Below are positions 25,875-35,683 of a stretch of 59,835 bases of DNA, piece by piece. The notes under the pieces were generated by a model. That model was not told the DNA's origin, made no database searches, and saw only the letters and a program-made list of their open reading frames with translations. A program made the position numbers and the translations under genes. Every line of letters begins with the position of its first letter. Position 1 is the stretch's first letter. Source of the stretch: Parabacteroides faecalis (GTDB taxonomy: Bacteria > Bacteroidota > Bacteroidia > Bacteroidales > Tannerellaceae); assembly GCF_022809355.1 (NCBI RefSeq), contig NZ_JAKZMM010000026.1, positions 1-59,835 of the forward strand. Reading direction: 5' to 3'.

Positions 25875-27470
25875 TCAGAACTTATATCCTAATGTTAACG
25901 CAACACGTGTCGAACTGGTATTCAAAGACGCCGGAGAAGATTTCACCATAGTTTCTCCAGAATCGGAATACAGCGTAGAGAAGGTATAGGCATCTTCCTT
26001 TACGGTTTTAAGCACACAAGCAAGGTCTACATAAAACTGAGGCGTAAAACGATAACCTAATCCCACCGTATAGTTCGTAATATTATTAGTCAATGTATAA
26101 TGAGGTAATGTACCCACCGTAATGACTTCCGTATTTCCATCTCTCAAGGTTGAACTCATTCCGCTACCAGACCAAGAAGCTCCAGCACGGACTGCAAACT
26201 GAGGTGTAACTTTCACTTCCGCTCCTACTCGAAGCGTATTGGATATACCCAGTTTCTGATCTACCTCGTTATTTGTTTCGATATTGGCATTACCATAATC
26301 ATCCGACAAATACATCCGGCGATAATTCATAACCTCATAATCTACACTCAATAATGCTGTCTGTCCAAAGATAGCCGCTGCACTGAAGATCCATTTATCA
26401 GGTGTGCGGAATTTATATTTACTATAAGCTCCTTGAGGTGAATTAGCCTCATATTTCTTTGGCAAAGATTCTATATCCGATGCTCCATTTGCATCATAAT
26501 AATCAGTCATTTTATACCACGTAGGAGAGTTATATGCAACACCTACACGCAAGAAATCAATCGGACGACAAATTGCACCGATGTTAATGCCATATCCCGT
26601 TCCTTTGGTAGTCAGGCCATTTTCCAGTTCAATATAGCTATTCTTGTTGGAAGCATAGTCTTCAGCATAATATGAATACAAATCATAACGAAGATCCGTT
26701 ATCGATACGGTTGCTCCTAACAGCAAAAAGTCTGATATATTCGTTCCAAAAGCCAAAGCGTACTGATCAACTGCTCCTGATTCCTGTACATGCATTTCTG
26801 TATTCGACCGCGTATAGGGAATTCCGGCTGTACTACGCAAAGATGATTCGTACTGTTTTCCATTATAATTTAAGAAACCGGCATCATTCGACAAGACAGA
26901 CAACCAGTCACCTACTGACTCATACGGATCATAGGTAATATTACCATTTCCATCTTTACGAAAATCAATATCACTGGGTGTCAATCCTCCTTTATTGGCC
27001 CGGGCAGCCACATAATCTGCCAAAGAAGCTCCCATGTCACCACTTCCACGCAATGAATAATTACGAGAATAATTCTTCAACCGGTTATATGAAAAGCCAA
27101 CATTCCAACTTAATAATCCGGAATCGTTCCCCGTTGGGAAATAGCCTACATAAGCGATATTATCAAAATTGAACTTCGTTTTATCAGCAGTCGTTCCATT
27201 GCCTAACCAGTTACTCTTTGCTGAAACCATAGAGACATCTGCAGTAGCTACCACTTCAGAACTACGATAAACAGCCAGACCTGCCGGATTGCTATTCAAA
27301 ACAGAGATATCACCACCTAAAGCACCAAAAGCACCACCCATACTCATACTACGAGCTGTACCGTTTAAATCACCATTAGGTACATATTTATAGGCATCTG
27401 CAAGGCCTTGAGAAAAAGCAGCACCAGTACTTAGTACCAGTGCTGATGCTATTGTTAATACTTTTTTCAT
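25875..27470 (-). CDS. OmpP1/FadL-family outer-membrane protein
   Basis: The 531-residue protein has a signal peptide (cleavage after about AAFSQG) and then SMSMGGAFGALGGDISVLNSNPAGLAVY, the N-terminal hatch typical of FadL/OmpP1 beta-barrels, including the conserved Asn-Pro-Ala. The C-terminus ends in an aromatic (ALTLGYKF), as expected for an outer-membrane barrel. Members carry hydrophobic molecules such as fatty acids; the Bacteroides label haemin receptor is unproven. It follows the Tyr/Trp-rich gene by 26 bp, so both are likely one operon. Confidence 0.85.
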   Translation of the reverse strand: MKKVLTIASALVLSTGAAFSQGLADAYKYVPNGDLNGTARSMSMGGAFGALGGDISVLNSNPAGLAVYRSSEVVATADVSMVSAKSNWLGNGTTADKTKFNFDNIAYVGYFPTGNDSGLLSWNVGFSYNRLKNYSRNYSLRGSGDMGASLADYVAARANKGGLTPSDIDFRKDGNGNITYDPYESVGDWLSVLSNDAGFLNYNGKQYESSLRSTAGIPYTRSNTEMHVQESGAVDQYALAFGTNISDFLLLGATVSITDLRYDLYSYYAEDYASNKNSYIELENGLTTKGTGYGINIGAICRPIDFLRVGVAYNSPTWYKMTDYYDANGASDIESLPKKYEANSPQGAYSKYKFRTPDKWIFSAAAIFGQTALLSVDYEVMNYRRMYLSDDYGNANIETNNEVDQKLGISNTLRVGAEVKVTPQFAVRAGASWSGSGMSSTLRDGNTEVITVGTLPHYTLTNNITNYTVGLGYRFTPQFYVDLACVLKTVKEDAYTFSTLYSDSGETMVKSSPASLNTSSTRVALTLGYKF

Positions 27471-27496
27471 CGTTTCTAATTCAAAATCAACCTTAA

Positions 27497-28834
27497 TTAT
27501 CTTCCTCTACCGCTGGAGCGACCGCCACCACCACCGATACTACCGCCACTCGAACGGCCACCGCCCATGCTTCCACTACTAAACGAACCACTGGAACGAC
27601 CGCTTCCATAATTGGAAGGTGAACTGAAGCTTCTTGTTGAACGGCTTGACTGTGTATTCATTTGACTATTAAATACGCCACTGCTACGACCTGTAGAATA
27701 ACTGCTACGACCCGTTGAATAGCTACTGCGACCTGAAGCTGAACTATTACTGATTCGTGTACGAGAAGACGAAGAAGTAATACCACTGCTACGACCACTA
27801 CCCCGTGTAATGGATGAAGAACTTATTGCACTGGAAGAAGATCCACGACCGATACTGCTACCGGAAGAGCGACCACTTGAACGGCCACTTGTTGCATAAC
27901 TCTTCAATGAAGTAGAGTTTCCAGAAGAATAACGTCCTGAGCCACGTCCTGAAGAAGCAGAAGTGATATGACCTGCATCACGGCCTGATGAATAACGGCC
28001 GGAACTTCTCAAGCTATTGCTACTTGCATATCCACTGGAACGACCATTCCGTCCGTAAGAAGAACGGCCATTGTCATACCGATGATAATAGGAAGGAGCA
28101 TAAGCATAATGATGATAATGCGGATAAAAGCCACCATAATAACCATAGTAACCCCAGCCCCATGAAGGACCCCACCATGGATCGTACCAAGGACTATAAT
28201 AGCCGGCATACCAACCGCCCCAGCCCCAATAATACGGGCGATACCACCAAGATGAATAGTAACCCCACGGATTATAGAACCAAGGATCATACCATCCCCA
28301 AGAATACCAGGGTGAACCAAAGTTTAAATTCACCGACACATTCGTTGTCCCATTAGAATAATCCGTATCATAATCATAGGCATAATAACCGTCTTCCAAA
28401 TATAAATCAACCTGGTCAGCTCCCACAATTGATATTTTACTTGGCGAATGATAACGAATAATACGTTCACTGTATTCCAAATCAGAACGACGATCGGATT
28501 CAACCTTTACCTGTGTTTTCTCAGGCTCTTGTGCTACCTCTTCCTCTTCTGCATACGCTTCATCATCATACCCAGAATAACGACGATTATACTCGTCTAC
28601 ATCCCGTTCTTCTTCAATATCAGAACGTGTATAACTACTTGGCAAAACCGTTTCTGTCGGCTCAGCATCCAAATCATCGTTCTTCTCTTCTTCTTTTATG
28701 TTTTTTTCTACCGAAGCCTCTTCTTTCGACTGGTTCGAAGAATAATAAACATCATCGAAGAATTGCTCCTGCCCTGTTGCATTCAATGCCAACAGAAGCA
28801 TCACCATCAAGGATGTTAATTTTTTAGGTTTCAT
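27497..28834 (-). CDS. Exported Tyr/Trp/Gly- and Ser/Arg/Gly-rich protein
   Basis: The 445-residue protein has a signal peptide ending about NATGQ, an acidic N-terminal part with many Glu (30-120), a short ordered block (RIIRYHSPSKISIVGADQVD), a 100-residue aromatic segment made of Tyr, Trp, Gly and Pro (~170-250), and a C-terminal third made of GRSSGR/SSY-type repeats. It is low complexity and probably disordered or phase-separating, on the periplasmic or outer side. Operon with the FadL-like barrel is likely, and an AGGAGG Shine-Dalgarno precedes the start. Function unknown; I know no experiment on this family. Confidence 0.75.
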   Translation of the reverse strand: MKPKKLTSLMVMLLLALNATGQEQFFDDVYYSSNQSKEEASVEKNIKEEEKNDDLDAEPTETVLPSSYTRSDIEEERDVDEYNRRYSGYDDEAYAEEEEVAQEPEKTQVKVESDRRSDLEYSERIIRYHSPSKISIVGADQVDLYLEDGYYAYDYDTDYSNGTTNVSVNLNFGSPWYSWGWYDPWFYNPWGYYSSWWYRPYYWGWGGWYAGYYSPWYDPWWGPSWGWGYYGYYGGFYPHYHHYAYAPSYYHRYDNGRSSYGRNGRSSGYASSNSLRSSGRYSSGRDAGHITSASSGRGSGRYSSGNSTSLKSYATSGRSSGRSSGSSIGRGSSSSAISSSSITRGSGRSSGITSSSSRTRISNSSASGRSSYSTGRSSYSTGRSSGVFNSQMNTQSSRSTRSFSSPSNYGSGRSSGSFSSGSMGGGRSSGGSIGGGGGRSSGRGR

Positions 28835-29184
28835 ATTTTTTCCTCCTAATTTATTGCCTGTTATCTTTTTGACTATGCCAGAAAAGTTTCGTTTAACCCA
28901 GTAAGGCGTTTTGAATTTATTTCACACTTACCTTCTTTATTCCGAAACATACCAGACATTCTAGTTACAAATATAACTATTTGTCTATTAGTACATATCA
29001 AAAACAATCGACTTTAACATTCATTTTAGAGCATTTTCTCTGTTCTATATAAGAATAGATGCATTTAAAGGATGATTTGCTGCAAAAGCCTTATTCTTTT
29101 TTATATACAAAAAAAACTCGACTTCCTAACTAAGGTTAGAAAATCAAGCTTTCTTATTTTTTACTGCATCACAAACCGATGTTA
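28835..29184. other. Intergenic region with a possible promoter
   Basis: No gene. On the minus strand TATATTTG (28968-28975) with TTTG at 28999-29002 (23-bp gap, long) may start the 28834 transcript with a leader of about 130 nt. The M13 peptidase terminator lies at 29115-29149. Confidence 0.4.
29109..29149 (-). terminator. Terminator of the M13 peptidase gene
   Basis: A stem with several G-U pairs (29116-29130 with 29135-29149) is followed in the minus direction by a run of eight T. It starts 36 bp after the stop at 29185. Confidence 0.65.
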
Positions 29185-31233
29185 TTACCAGATATTAACA
29201 CGATCTGCCGGCTGCATGTACATAGCATCTCCTTCTTTAACATCAAATGCTTTATAGAAAGTATCAATATTCTTCAACGCTGCATTTACACGCCATTTAC
29301 CAAGAGAATGCGGGTCCATTTTGGTCCGACGAACAATTTCCTCATCCCGGATATTCTGTGCCCACAAAGTTGCATAACCTAAATAAAAGCGCTGATCACC
29401 AGTAAATCCATCAATCACAGCAGGTGTTTCTCCCTGAAGGCTATTCAAGTATGCCTGATGTGAAATCAGCAAACCTCCTTGGTCGGCGATATTTTCACCC
29501 AATGTAAAACTACCGTTAGCATGCATCGTATCCAATACAATAATATTGTCATATTGGGCAACTAACTTATTAGCACGTTCCGTAAAACGAGCCGCATCTT
29601 CTGATGTCCACCAGTCTGCCAAATTACCTTCCTTATCATAATTACGACCTTGATCATCAAATCCGTGTGTCATTTCATGACCAATCACAACGCCGATCGC
29701 TCCATAATTGATCGCATCATCAGCCTCCGGATCAAAGAACGGTGGCTGAAGAATAGCAGCCGGGAAACAGATTTCGTTAGTTGTCGGATTGTAGTAAGCG
29801 TTGATAGTCTGCGGTGTCATATACCAACGTGATTTATCTACAGGCTTTCCGGCATCAGCCAACATATATTCCATTTCAAAGATAGATGACCGTCTTACAT
29901 TAGCCCAATAAGAATCCGGTTTGATTTCCAAAGCCGAATAATCTCTCCATTTATCCGGGTAACCAATTTTCACCGTAAAGGCAGCCAATTTTTCCTGAGC
30001 CTTCAGCTTGGTTGAATCGCCCATCCATTCCAATGTATTGATGCGTTCACCCAACGCTTTCTGCAAATTGCCAACCAAAGTCAACATCTTTTCCTTGGAA
30101 CTTGCAGGGAAGTATTTGGAAACATACATCTGACCGACAGCTTCGCCCAATGATCCGTTTACAGTAGACAATGCCCGTTTCCAGCGTTCTTCCAGCATTT
30201 GTTTACCCGACATGGTCTTGCCGTAAAAATCAAAGCTTGCATTTACAAAATTGTCACTCAGATAAGGAGCAGCAGCACTCAGCAGATTAAATGCCAAATA
30301 ATATTTCTGATCATCCAAAGAAACCTTTTTCAAGAAATCGCCCAGTTTCTTATAATAAGCAAACTGCTTGGCATCCAATTCAGGTATGCTGTCTAAGCCC
30401 ATAGCGGCAAAGTAAGCATTCCAATCAAGAGCATCGTTTGATTTTATAAAGTCAGCACAAGACATCTTGTTGTAATTCTTTTGCGAATCGCGCAACTCTT
30501 CACGAGAGAATGAAATCTTAGCAATTCCATTTTCAACATTCATGACTGCGGCTACTGCTGCTTCTGCCTGTTCAGGAGAATGACCAGCCAATGCAAACAA
30601 ACGAGAGATATATGCTTTATAAGCTTCCCGGATCTTGCTGAAAGTCTCATCATTCTGCAGGTAATAATCACGATCACCCATTCCCAAACCTGCCTGATAT
30701 AACTGAACAATATTCATTGAACTGTTCTTCTCATCAGCACCTACATAAATAGCAAAGAAAGGAGTAATACCTTCTTTATGCAGATTGGCAACCATTTTTG
30801 AGAACTCGGCTTTTGTACCCAAATTACGAATGGCAAGCAATTCTTCCTTTACCGGCTCGAATCCCTCTTCATTCGTTTTCACGCTATCCAGAGCCAATTC
30901 ATACAACATTCCGATTTTCTGAGCTACACTACCTTCCTGTTGTGGAGCAGCCTTCAATTCTTCTACCAAAGCGCGAAGCTGTTCACGGTTCATTTCCATC
31001 AACTGTTCAAACACGCCATAACGGGAAAATTCCGGCTTCAACGGATGTTCTTTCATCCAGCCACCGCAGGCATACTGATAAAAGTCTTCACCAGCCGTTA
31101 CTGTTGTATCCAAATTTGCCAAATTAACAGATTTACAAGTAGATTGCGTGTCCGTTTCTTGAGCTTTGTTACCGCATCCCGCCAGCACCATGAATCCTGC
31201 AGCTACAAGCGGGAACATAATCTTCACTTTCAT
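29185..31233 (-). CDS. M13-family metallopeptidase lipoprotein (PepO/neprilysin-like)
   Basis: The 682-residue zinc endopeptidase has a lipoprotein signal (LVAAGFMVLAGC, Cys20), the M13 N-terminal domain and the catalytic part with GHEMTHGFDDQGRNYD (HExxH) and ENIADQGGL, which supplies the third zinc ligand. The C-terminus shows WRVNAALKNIDTFYKAF, also typical. It would cleave peptides at the cell surface or periplasm. Length matches the family. The Nudix gene lies 30 bp upstream, so the two share a promoter. Confidence 0.95.
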   Translation of the reverse strand: MKVKIMFPLVAAGFMVLAGCGNKAQETDTQSTCKSVNLANLDTTVTAGEDFYQYACGGWMKEHPLKPEFSRYGVFEQLMEMNREQLRALVEELKAAPQQEGSVAQKIGMLYELALDSVKTNEEGFEPVKEELLAIRNLGTKAEFSKMVANLHKEGITPFFAIYVGADEKNSSMNIVQLYQAGLGMGDRDYYLQNDETFSKIREAYKAYISRLFALAGHSPEQAEAAVAAVMNVENGIAKISFSREELRDSQKNYNKMSCADFIKSNDALDWNAYFAAMGLDSIPELDAKQFAYYKKLGDFLKKVSLDDQKYYLAFNLLSAAAPYLSDNFVNASFDFYGKTMSGKQMLEERWKRALSTVNGSLGEAVGQMYVSKYFPASSKEKMLTLVGNLQKALGERINTLEWMGDSTKLKAQEKLAAFTVKIGYPDKWRDYSALEIKPDSYWANVRRSSIFEMEYMLADAGKPVDKSRWYMTPQTINAYYNPTTNEICFPAAILQPPFFDPEADDAINYGAIGVVIGHEMTHGFDDQGRNYDKEGNLADWWTSEDAARFTERANKLVAQYDNIIVLDTMHANGSFTLGENIADQGGLLISHQAYLNSLQGETPAVIDGFTGDQRFYLGYATLWAQNIRDEEIVRRTKMDPHSLGKWRVNAALKNIDTFYKAFDVKEGDAMYMQPADRVNIW

Positions 31234-31263
31234 CTTGCTATATTCTTTTTGTTTAAACGATTA

Positions 31264-31773
31264 TCATTCCATTTGCAAGTTTTGCTTGCCTAACTTCTCA
31301 TACTCACTCTCAAAATTAGGAGTAAAAACGCCTTTTCCCAGGTGAGCCTTTATTTCCTCGGCAGACCAAAAACGTCCTTCCTCTATTTCTTCAGGATCTA
31401 GAGAAAACGGACCCTCATAAATAGTCCGATAAGTATTCACCAGTTCTTTTTCCACCTTCGACTCAAAGACATAACGCATCAGAAAAACCGGATTAAAATC
31501 GGTGATTCCTAACTCCTCACGAACCTCCCGACGTAATGCTTCTTCAATCGTCTCGCCATAATCGACATGGCCTCCAACTGCAGTATCCCATTTTCCCGGC
31601 TGGATATCTTTTGTCATCGAACGCTTCTGCAAATACAAATCACCGGCTTTATTAAAAATATGCAAATGCACAACCGGATGCAACCATTTACATCCATTAT
31701 GGCATTCCCGGCGAGTTGCCTTACCTATTGTCTGACCTTCCTCGTTCACCAACGGGAACCATTCTTCCTTCAT
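31264..31773 (-). CDS. Nudix hydrolase (IPP-isomerase-like group)
   Basis: The 169-residue protein has a full Nudix box, GGHVDYGETIEEALRREVRE followed by ELGI, coordinating the metal for diphosphate hydrolysis. The N-terminal part (PLVNEEGQTIGKATRRECHN) and WLHPVVHLHIFNKAGDLYLQ resemble the group of IPP-isomerase-like or nucleoside-diphosphate-linked hydrolases. Substrate unknown. First gene of a two-gene unit with the M13 peptidase. Confidence 0.88.
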   Translation of the reverse strand: MKEEWFPLVNEEGQTIGKATRRECHNGCKWLHPVVHLHIFNKAGDLYLQKRSMTKDIQPGKWDTAVGGHVDYGETIEEALRREVREELGITDFNPVFLMRYVFESKVEKELVNTYRTIYEGPFSLDPEEIEEGRFWSAEEIKAHLGKGVFTPNFESEYEKLGKQNLQME

Positions 31774-31798
31774 ATTTATATATTCATCATTAAACGCG

Positions 31799-31828
31799 CA
31801 AAGATAAAGAATAAATGGAATTTATCAA
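31799..31828 (-). promoter_or_regulatory. Bacteroidota promoter of the Nudix-M13 unit
   Basis: On the minus strand TTG (31826-31828) and TATCTTTG (31799-31806) are exactly 19 bp apart, 26 bp before the ATG at 31773. Confidence 0.7.
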
Positions 31829-31976
31829 GCTAGGAATCCTCAATTTAAGTATGCAATCTATTAAAAATTCCCCTTACTTGATCAACTTCGCAGAACGGCA
31901 AAGGAATCCCATCCGAGACCAAACAAACTTTCAGAAGAGGTGGAATCTACTTGAAGAATAAATGAATTTTATTTTG

Positions 31977-32060
31977 TTCGCCCACGCTGATTATATATTC
32001 ATCCACGCCGAACATATATTCGGCATGGGCGATTATATGTTCGCCCTGGGCGAACAAAGA
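31977..32060. repeat. Four 21-bp units open on both strands
   Basis: Four degenerate 21-bp units follow each other without gaps (31977-31997, 31998-32018, 32019-32039, 32040-32060). On the plus strand they read the heptads FAHADYI, FIHAEHI, FGMGDYM and FALGEQR inside a 63-codon frame (31962-32153). On the minus strand the same DNA reads FAQGEHI, IAHAEYM and FGVDEYI inside another frame (31947-32138). Internal palindromes (for example TGTTCGCCCTGGGCGAACA) are present. Whether a peptide is made from either strand is unknown. Confidence 0.6.
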
Positions 32061-32080
32061 ATAGACAACGTATATAAACA

Positions 32081-32120
32081 AAAAGCACAACGTATTTTGG
32101 ATAAAATACGTTGTGCCTTT
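32081..32120 (-). terminator. Terminator of the panCD unit
   Basis: AAAAGCACAACGTATTTT (32081-32098) pairs with 32103-32120, one mismatch, 4-nt loop; on the minus strand TTTTTGTTTATA follows. It starts 30 bp after the panD stop. Confidence 0.75.
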
Positions 32121-32149
32121 CAAGTTACTCTCCAGCAAAATTATCTTTG

Positions 32150-32500
32150 TTAAATCAAACGATTCGTTGCAGTATCCGGGAATATGACAGCCGGCTTAAA
32201 AGTCTTAGCCTCTTCAAAATCCATCAATGCATACGACATAATAATGACAACATCACCCGGTTGTACTTTGCGAGCTGCAGCACCATTTAAACAAATAACG
32301 CCAGAGCCCGGTTCACCTTTAATGACATACGTTTCAAAACGCTCTCCATTATTATTATTGACAATCGAAACCTTCTCATTCGGTATCAAATTGGCAGCCT
32401 CCATCAAAGCACCATCTATCGTAATACTTCCAATATAATTCAAGTTGGCTTCGGTAACTGTCACCCGATGAATCTTTGATTTAACAACTTCTATATACAT
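32150..32500 (-). CDS. panD: Aspartate 1-decarboxylase
   Basis: The 116-residue proenzyme makes beta-alanine for pantothenate. It cleaves itself between Gly24 and Ser25, seen in [11 protein letters not shown], to create the pyruvoyl group. Other family marks: [11 protein letters not shown] and [13 protein letters not shown]. Length is normal. It follows panC by 15 bp, forming a pantothenate unit. Confidence 0.97.
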   Translation of the reverse strand: MYIEVVKSKIHRVTVTEANLNYIGSITIDGALMEAANLIPNEKVSIVNNNNGERFETYVIKGEPGSGVICLNGAAARKVQPGDVVIIMSYALMDFEEAKTFKPAVIFPDTATNRLI

Positions 32501-32515
32501 CTTTCTTCTTTATGA

Positions 32516-33355
32516 TTAATATTTAATATTGTCAATCAGACGTACTTCGCCACAATAGACAGTAATACAACCTACCGGATACGTCGTATCAGACCAGTTT
32601 TGAATAGGCTGCATGGTATTTCCATCTACGATTTCGAAATACTCTACTTCCATCTCCGGAACCTGATTGATTGTATTCACAACATAATCAATCACCTCCT
32701 GAACACTCTTTGCGGGTACAAAGGTAGTGCTTTCTTTTAATGTACGGGCAATTACCGGTGCTTTTTGACGTTGTTCGGGAGTCAAACGGGTATTCCGGCT
32801 ACTCAACGCCAAACCATCCGCTTCACGTTGAATCGGACAATCAACGATATGAACTGGCAGATTCAGCTGCCGTACCATTTCGCGGATAACAGCAATCTGC
32901 TGGAAATCTTTTTCTCCGAAATAAGCATTATCCGGTTCTACTATATAAAACAACTTACTCACGACCTGAGCAACGCCGTTAAAATGTCCCGGACGACGAG
33001 GACCTTCCATAACCTCAGCAACCGGACCCAAATTAAATACGCGTGTATCTGGTTCTGGATACATTTCCGCTACCGAAGGAGCGAAAACATAATCACAACC
33101 TACAGGTTCAAGCAAAGCACAGTCTGCATCCAACGTACGTGGATACGTTTCCAAGTCATGCTTATCATTAAACTGCGTCGGATTAACGAAATCACTGACC
33201 ACACAAATATCATTTTCGGCAACACAACGCTTCACTAAACTAATATGTCCGGCATGCAAAGCTCCCATTGTAGGAACAAGACCGACTTTCTTCCCTTTTT
33301 CTCGCTCAAGAGCCAAGAAATTCTTTAAATCTTTGATAGAACTTACTATTTTCAT
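32516..33355 (-). CDS. panC: Pantoate--beta-alanine ligase
   Basis: The 279-residue enzyme joins pantoate and beta-alanine with ATP to give pantothenate. Motifs: [18 protein letters not shown] (HIGH-type nucleotide-binding), [25 protein letters not shown] and the KMSKS-like [10 protein letters not shown]. Length is normal. Divergent from the GT5 gene with about 100 bp between. Confidence 0.97.
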   Translation of the reverse strand: MKIVSSIKDLKNFLALEREKGKKVGLVPTMGALHAGHISLVKRCVAENDICVVSDFVNPTQFNDKHDLETYPRTLDADCALLEPVGCDYVFAPSVAEMYPEPDTRVFNLGPVAEVMEGPRRPGHFNGVAQVVSKLFYIVEPDNAYFGEKDFQQIAVIREMVRQLNLPVHIVDCPIQREADGLALSSRNTRLTPEQRQKAPVIARTLKESTTFVPAKSVQEVIDYVVNTINQVPEMEVEYFEIVDGNTMQPIQNWSDTTYPVGCITVYCGEVRLIDNIKY

Positions 33356-33418
33356 CTTATAGATGCTTAAAAACGGTGCAAAGCAACAAAATAATTATCA
33401 GAAATAAAAGATTTTTAC

Positions 33419-33426
33419 TATCTTTG
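33419..33426 (+). promoter_or_regulatory. Bacteroidota -7 promoter element before the GT5 gene
   Basis: TATCTTTG matches TAnnTTTG, 28 bp before the ATG at 33455. The -33 element is not clear. Confidence 0.5.
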
Positions 33427-33454
33427 TACCGTCTAAATAAAAGAAAAATACAGA

Positions 33455-34273
33455 ATGGATGCAAAAAAAATCTTGTTTATAGCTCAGGAAATCACCCCTT
33501 ATTTACCGGAATCTGAAATTGCAACAATCTGCCGGAATCTTCCGCAAGGAATTCAGGAACGCGGTCGCGAAATCAGAACTTTCATGCCTAAATTTGGTAA
33601 CATTAATGAACGTCGCAACCAATTACATGAAGTAATCCGCCTTTCGGGAATGAATCTGATTATCGACGATACGGATCATCCGTTGATTATTAAGGTTGCA
33701 TCTATACAAGCTGCCCGTATGCAGGTATATTTCATCGACAATGATGATTATTTCCAACGTAAATCGACAGTTGTCGATGAAAACGGAAATGAATATGAAG
33801 ACAACGACGAACGTTCAATATTCTATGTACGAGGTGTCATAGAAACGGTTAAAAAGCTTCGTTGGATTCCCGATGTTATTCATTGTCATGGTTGGATGTC
33901 AGCTTTCACGGGGTTGTATATTAAACGTATGTATGCAGATGATCCATGCGTACGAAATGCTAAAATCGTTTATTCAATTTATAACGACGACTTCAAACAG
34001 CCGCTGGATCCAAACATTGCCAACAAATTGATTATGGATCAAGCAGAAGAAGCTGATGTAGAAAACTTACGTAAAGATACAAGTTTCGTAGGTTTGTCTA
34101 AATTAGCAATTGATTTTGCAGACGGCGTTATACAAGGTAGCGAAACAATCCATCCAGACATTTTACAATATATCGCTACGAAACCTAATACTCCATTTTT
34201 ACCGTATCAATCACCCGAAACGTACATTGACGAATTTAACAAATTCTACGATGTCGTTTTGGAATCTAAATAG
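33455..34273 (+). CDS. Glycogen/starch-synthase N-terminal-like protein (GT5), short form
   Basis: The 272-residue protein matches the N-terminal half of GT5 glycogen synthases: ITPYLPESEIATICRNLPQG near the start and DVIHCHGWMSAFTGLYI in the middle. The C-terminal GT-B half, with the nucleotide-sugar-binding Lys and EGFG-type residues, is missing; full synthases are about 480 residues. The usual Lys-Thr-Gly-Gly loop at the N-terminus is also altered (SEIATI), so catalytic activity is doubtful. Short proteins of this kind are common in Bacteroidales, so it is probably not a fresh truncation. It is 9 bp before the DUF4270 gene. Confidence 0.8.
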   Translation: MDAKKILFIAQEITPYLPESEIATICRNLPQGIQERGREIRTFMPKFGNINERRNQLHEVIRLSGMNLIIDDTDHPLIIKVASIQAARMQVYFIDNDDYFQRKSTVVDENGNEYEDNDERSIFYVRGVIETVKKLRWIPDVIHCHGWMSAFTGLYIKRMYADDPCVRNAKIVYSIYNDDFKQPLDPNIANKLIMDQAEEADVENLRKDTSFVGLSKLAIDFADGVIQGSETIHPDILQYIATKPNTPFLPYQSPETYIDEFNKFYDVVLESK

Positions 34274-34282
34274 TTATTTAAC

Positions 34283-35671
34283 ATGGACTTTAAAAGACTT
34301 ATACTTGGGCTCGCTTTCGGAGGTATTTTACTTAGCGGGTGTAATGATGAATTGAGCCAGGTTGGACCAAGTATTCAGCCAGATGGTGACCGTTCTTTTG
34401 TTTATGCGGATACATTTCAGCTTGAGGCATCTACCATTAAATTAGATTCGGTATATGCCCGTACTGTAAACGGACTGTTAGGACAAATCTACGATCCCTT
34501 GTATGGAAACCTGAAAACAGATTATATCTGTCAGTTCTATTGCCCTGAAAATTACAAATTCGCCCATGAACCGATTGATGGTAAGGTCGATTCAATGGCA
34601 TTCTTTATCATGTATGATGAAGGCGGTTACGTAGGCGACTCATTAGCTCCTATGCAGGCTAAGATTTACCAGGTTACTAAACCTTTGGCACGGAATTATT
34701 ACACAAACATGAATCCCGAAGATTTTTGTGACCTGCAAACACTGATTGGAGAAAAAACTTATACGGCATACGATTTGAGTATCCCTGATTCTATTCGTAA
34801 CATCACGGATACAAGTGATCCTGATTATTATACACCGAATGTACGTATTCGAATCAGTACGGATATTGCTCAACGTTTTTATGATGAAACAGTCAACAAT
34901 CCGAGTTCTTTCCAAAATCAGGAAGCCTTTAATAAATTCTTCCCCGGATTTTATGTAACAACTGGGTTTGGAACAGGAAACATCCTGGAAGTGGCTCAAT
35001 CGTCTTTCTTTATATATTATAAGTATAAATCGACGACAGAAGCAGGAAAAGATACGATTATCCATACAAGAGAGCAGTTCAATGTGACTAAAGAAGTCAT
35101 CCAGATGAATCAAATAGAGAATGGTAACATTGAACAATTGTTGGAACCGAATGAAGAATTCAGTTATCTGAGAAGTCCAGCCGGTGTTTGTACTAAAATA
35201 GTAGTTCCAGCCTCCGCTATCAAAGAAAAGATAGGAGATCGCATCATTAACGGTCTGAACTTCTCCATGAAAGCCATGCCTCAAGAAGAATGGTTATATG
35301 CTTTTGAAGCTCCCGACAATGTGTTGCTTTTGCCGGAAGACTCTGTTCAAAGTTTCTTTGAGAACAATAAAATAGAAGACAACGTGACTTCCTATTTGGC
35401 AACCTTTGGTGAATATGCCACAAACACATATTCTTTTGGGAACATATCAAGCCTATTACAAGTACATTTGGAAAACAAACCTGACGAAGATTTGAATTTA
35501 ATACTACTTCCGGTTTTACGAGGAACACAAAATTCAAGTAGTTCTTGGGGGAGTTCAGGTAAACCTTACACGACATCAATTACGAACTATATGAAACCGT
35601 CAGGTGTTCGATTGAAGAAAGACAAAGAGGCTATGCAAATTGTAGTATTGACAAGTAAATATAACGATTAA
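34283..35671 (+). CDS. DUF4270-like lipoprotein
   Basis: The 462-residue protein has a lipoprotein signal (FGGILLSGC, Cys20) followed by NDELSQVG and a start typical of DUF4270 (FVYADTFQLEASTIKLDSV). The rest is beta-rich with few cysteines and no catalytic motif I recognise. Members are surface or periplasmic lipoproteins of unknown role in Bacteroidota. Encoded directly after the short GT5 protein, in the conserved panC–GT5–DUF4270 order. Confidence 0.8.
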   Translation: MDFKRLILGLAFGGILLSGCNDELSQVGPSIQPDGDRSFVYADTFQLEASTIKLDSVYARTVNGLLGQIYDPLYGNLKTDYICQFYCPENYKFAHEPIDGKVDSMAFFIMYDEGGYVGDSLAPMQAKIYQVTKPLARNYYTNMNPEDFCDLQTLIGEKTYTAYDLSIPDSIRNITDTSDPDYYTPNVRIRISTDIAQRFYDETVNNPSSFQNQEAFNKFFPGFYVTTGFGTGNILEVAQSSFFIYYKYKSTTEAGKDTIIHTREQFNVTKEVIQMNQIENGNIEQLLEPNEEFSYLRSPAGVCTKIVVPASAIKEKIGDRIINGLNFSMKAMPQEEWLYAFEAPDNVLLLPEDSVQSFFENNKIEDNVTSYLATFGEYATNTYSFGNISSLLQVHLENKPDEDLNLILLPVLRGTQNSSSSWGSSGKPYTTSITNYMKPSGVRLKKDKEAMQIVVLTSKYND

Positions 35672-35683
35672 GGATAATGAAAT

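Noticed and set aside
28009-28320. Minus-strand 103-residue Ile/Met/Gly-rich frame
   Set aside because: Out-of-frame reading of the Tyr/Trp-rich segment in the 27497-28834 gene.
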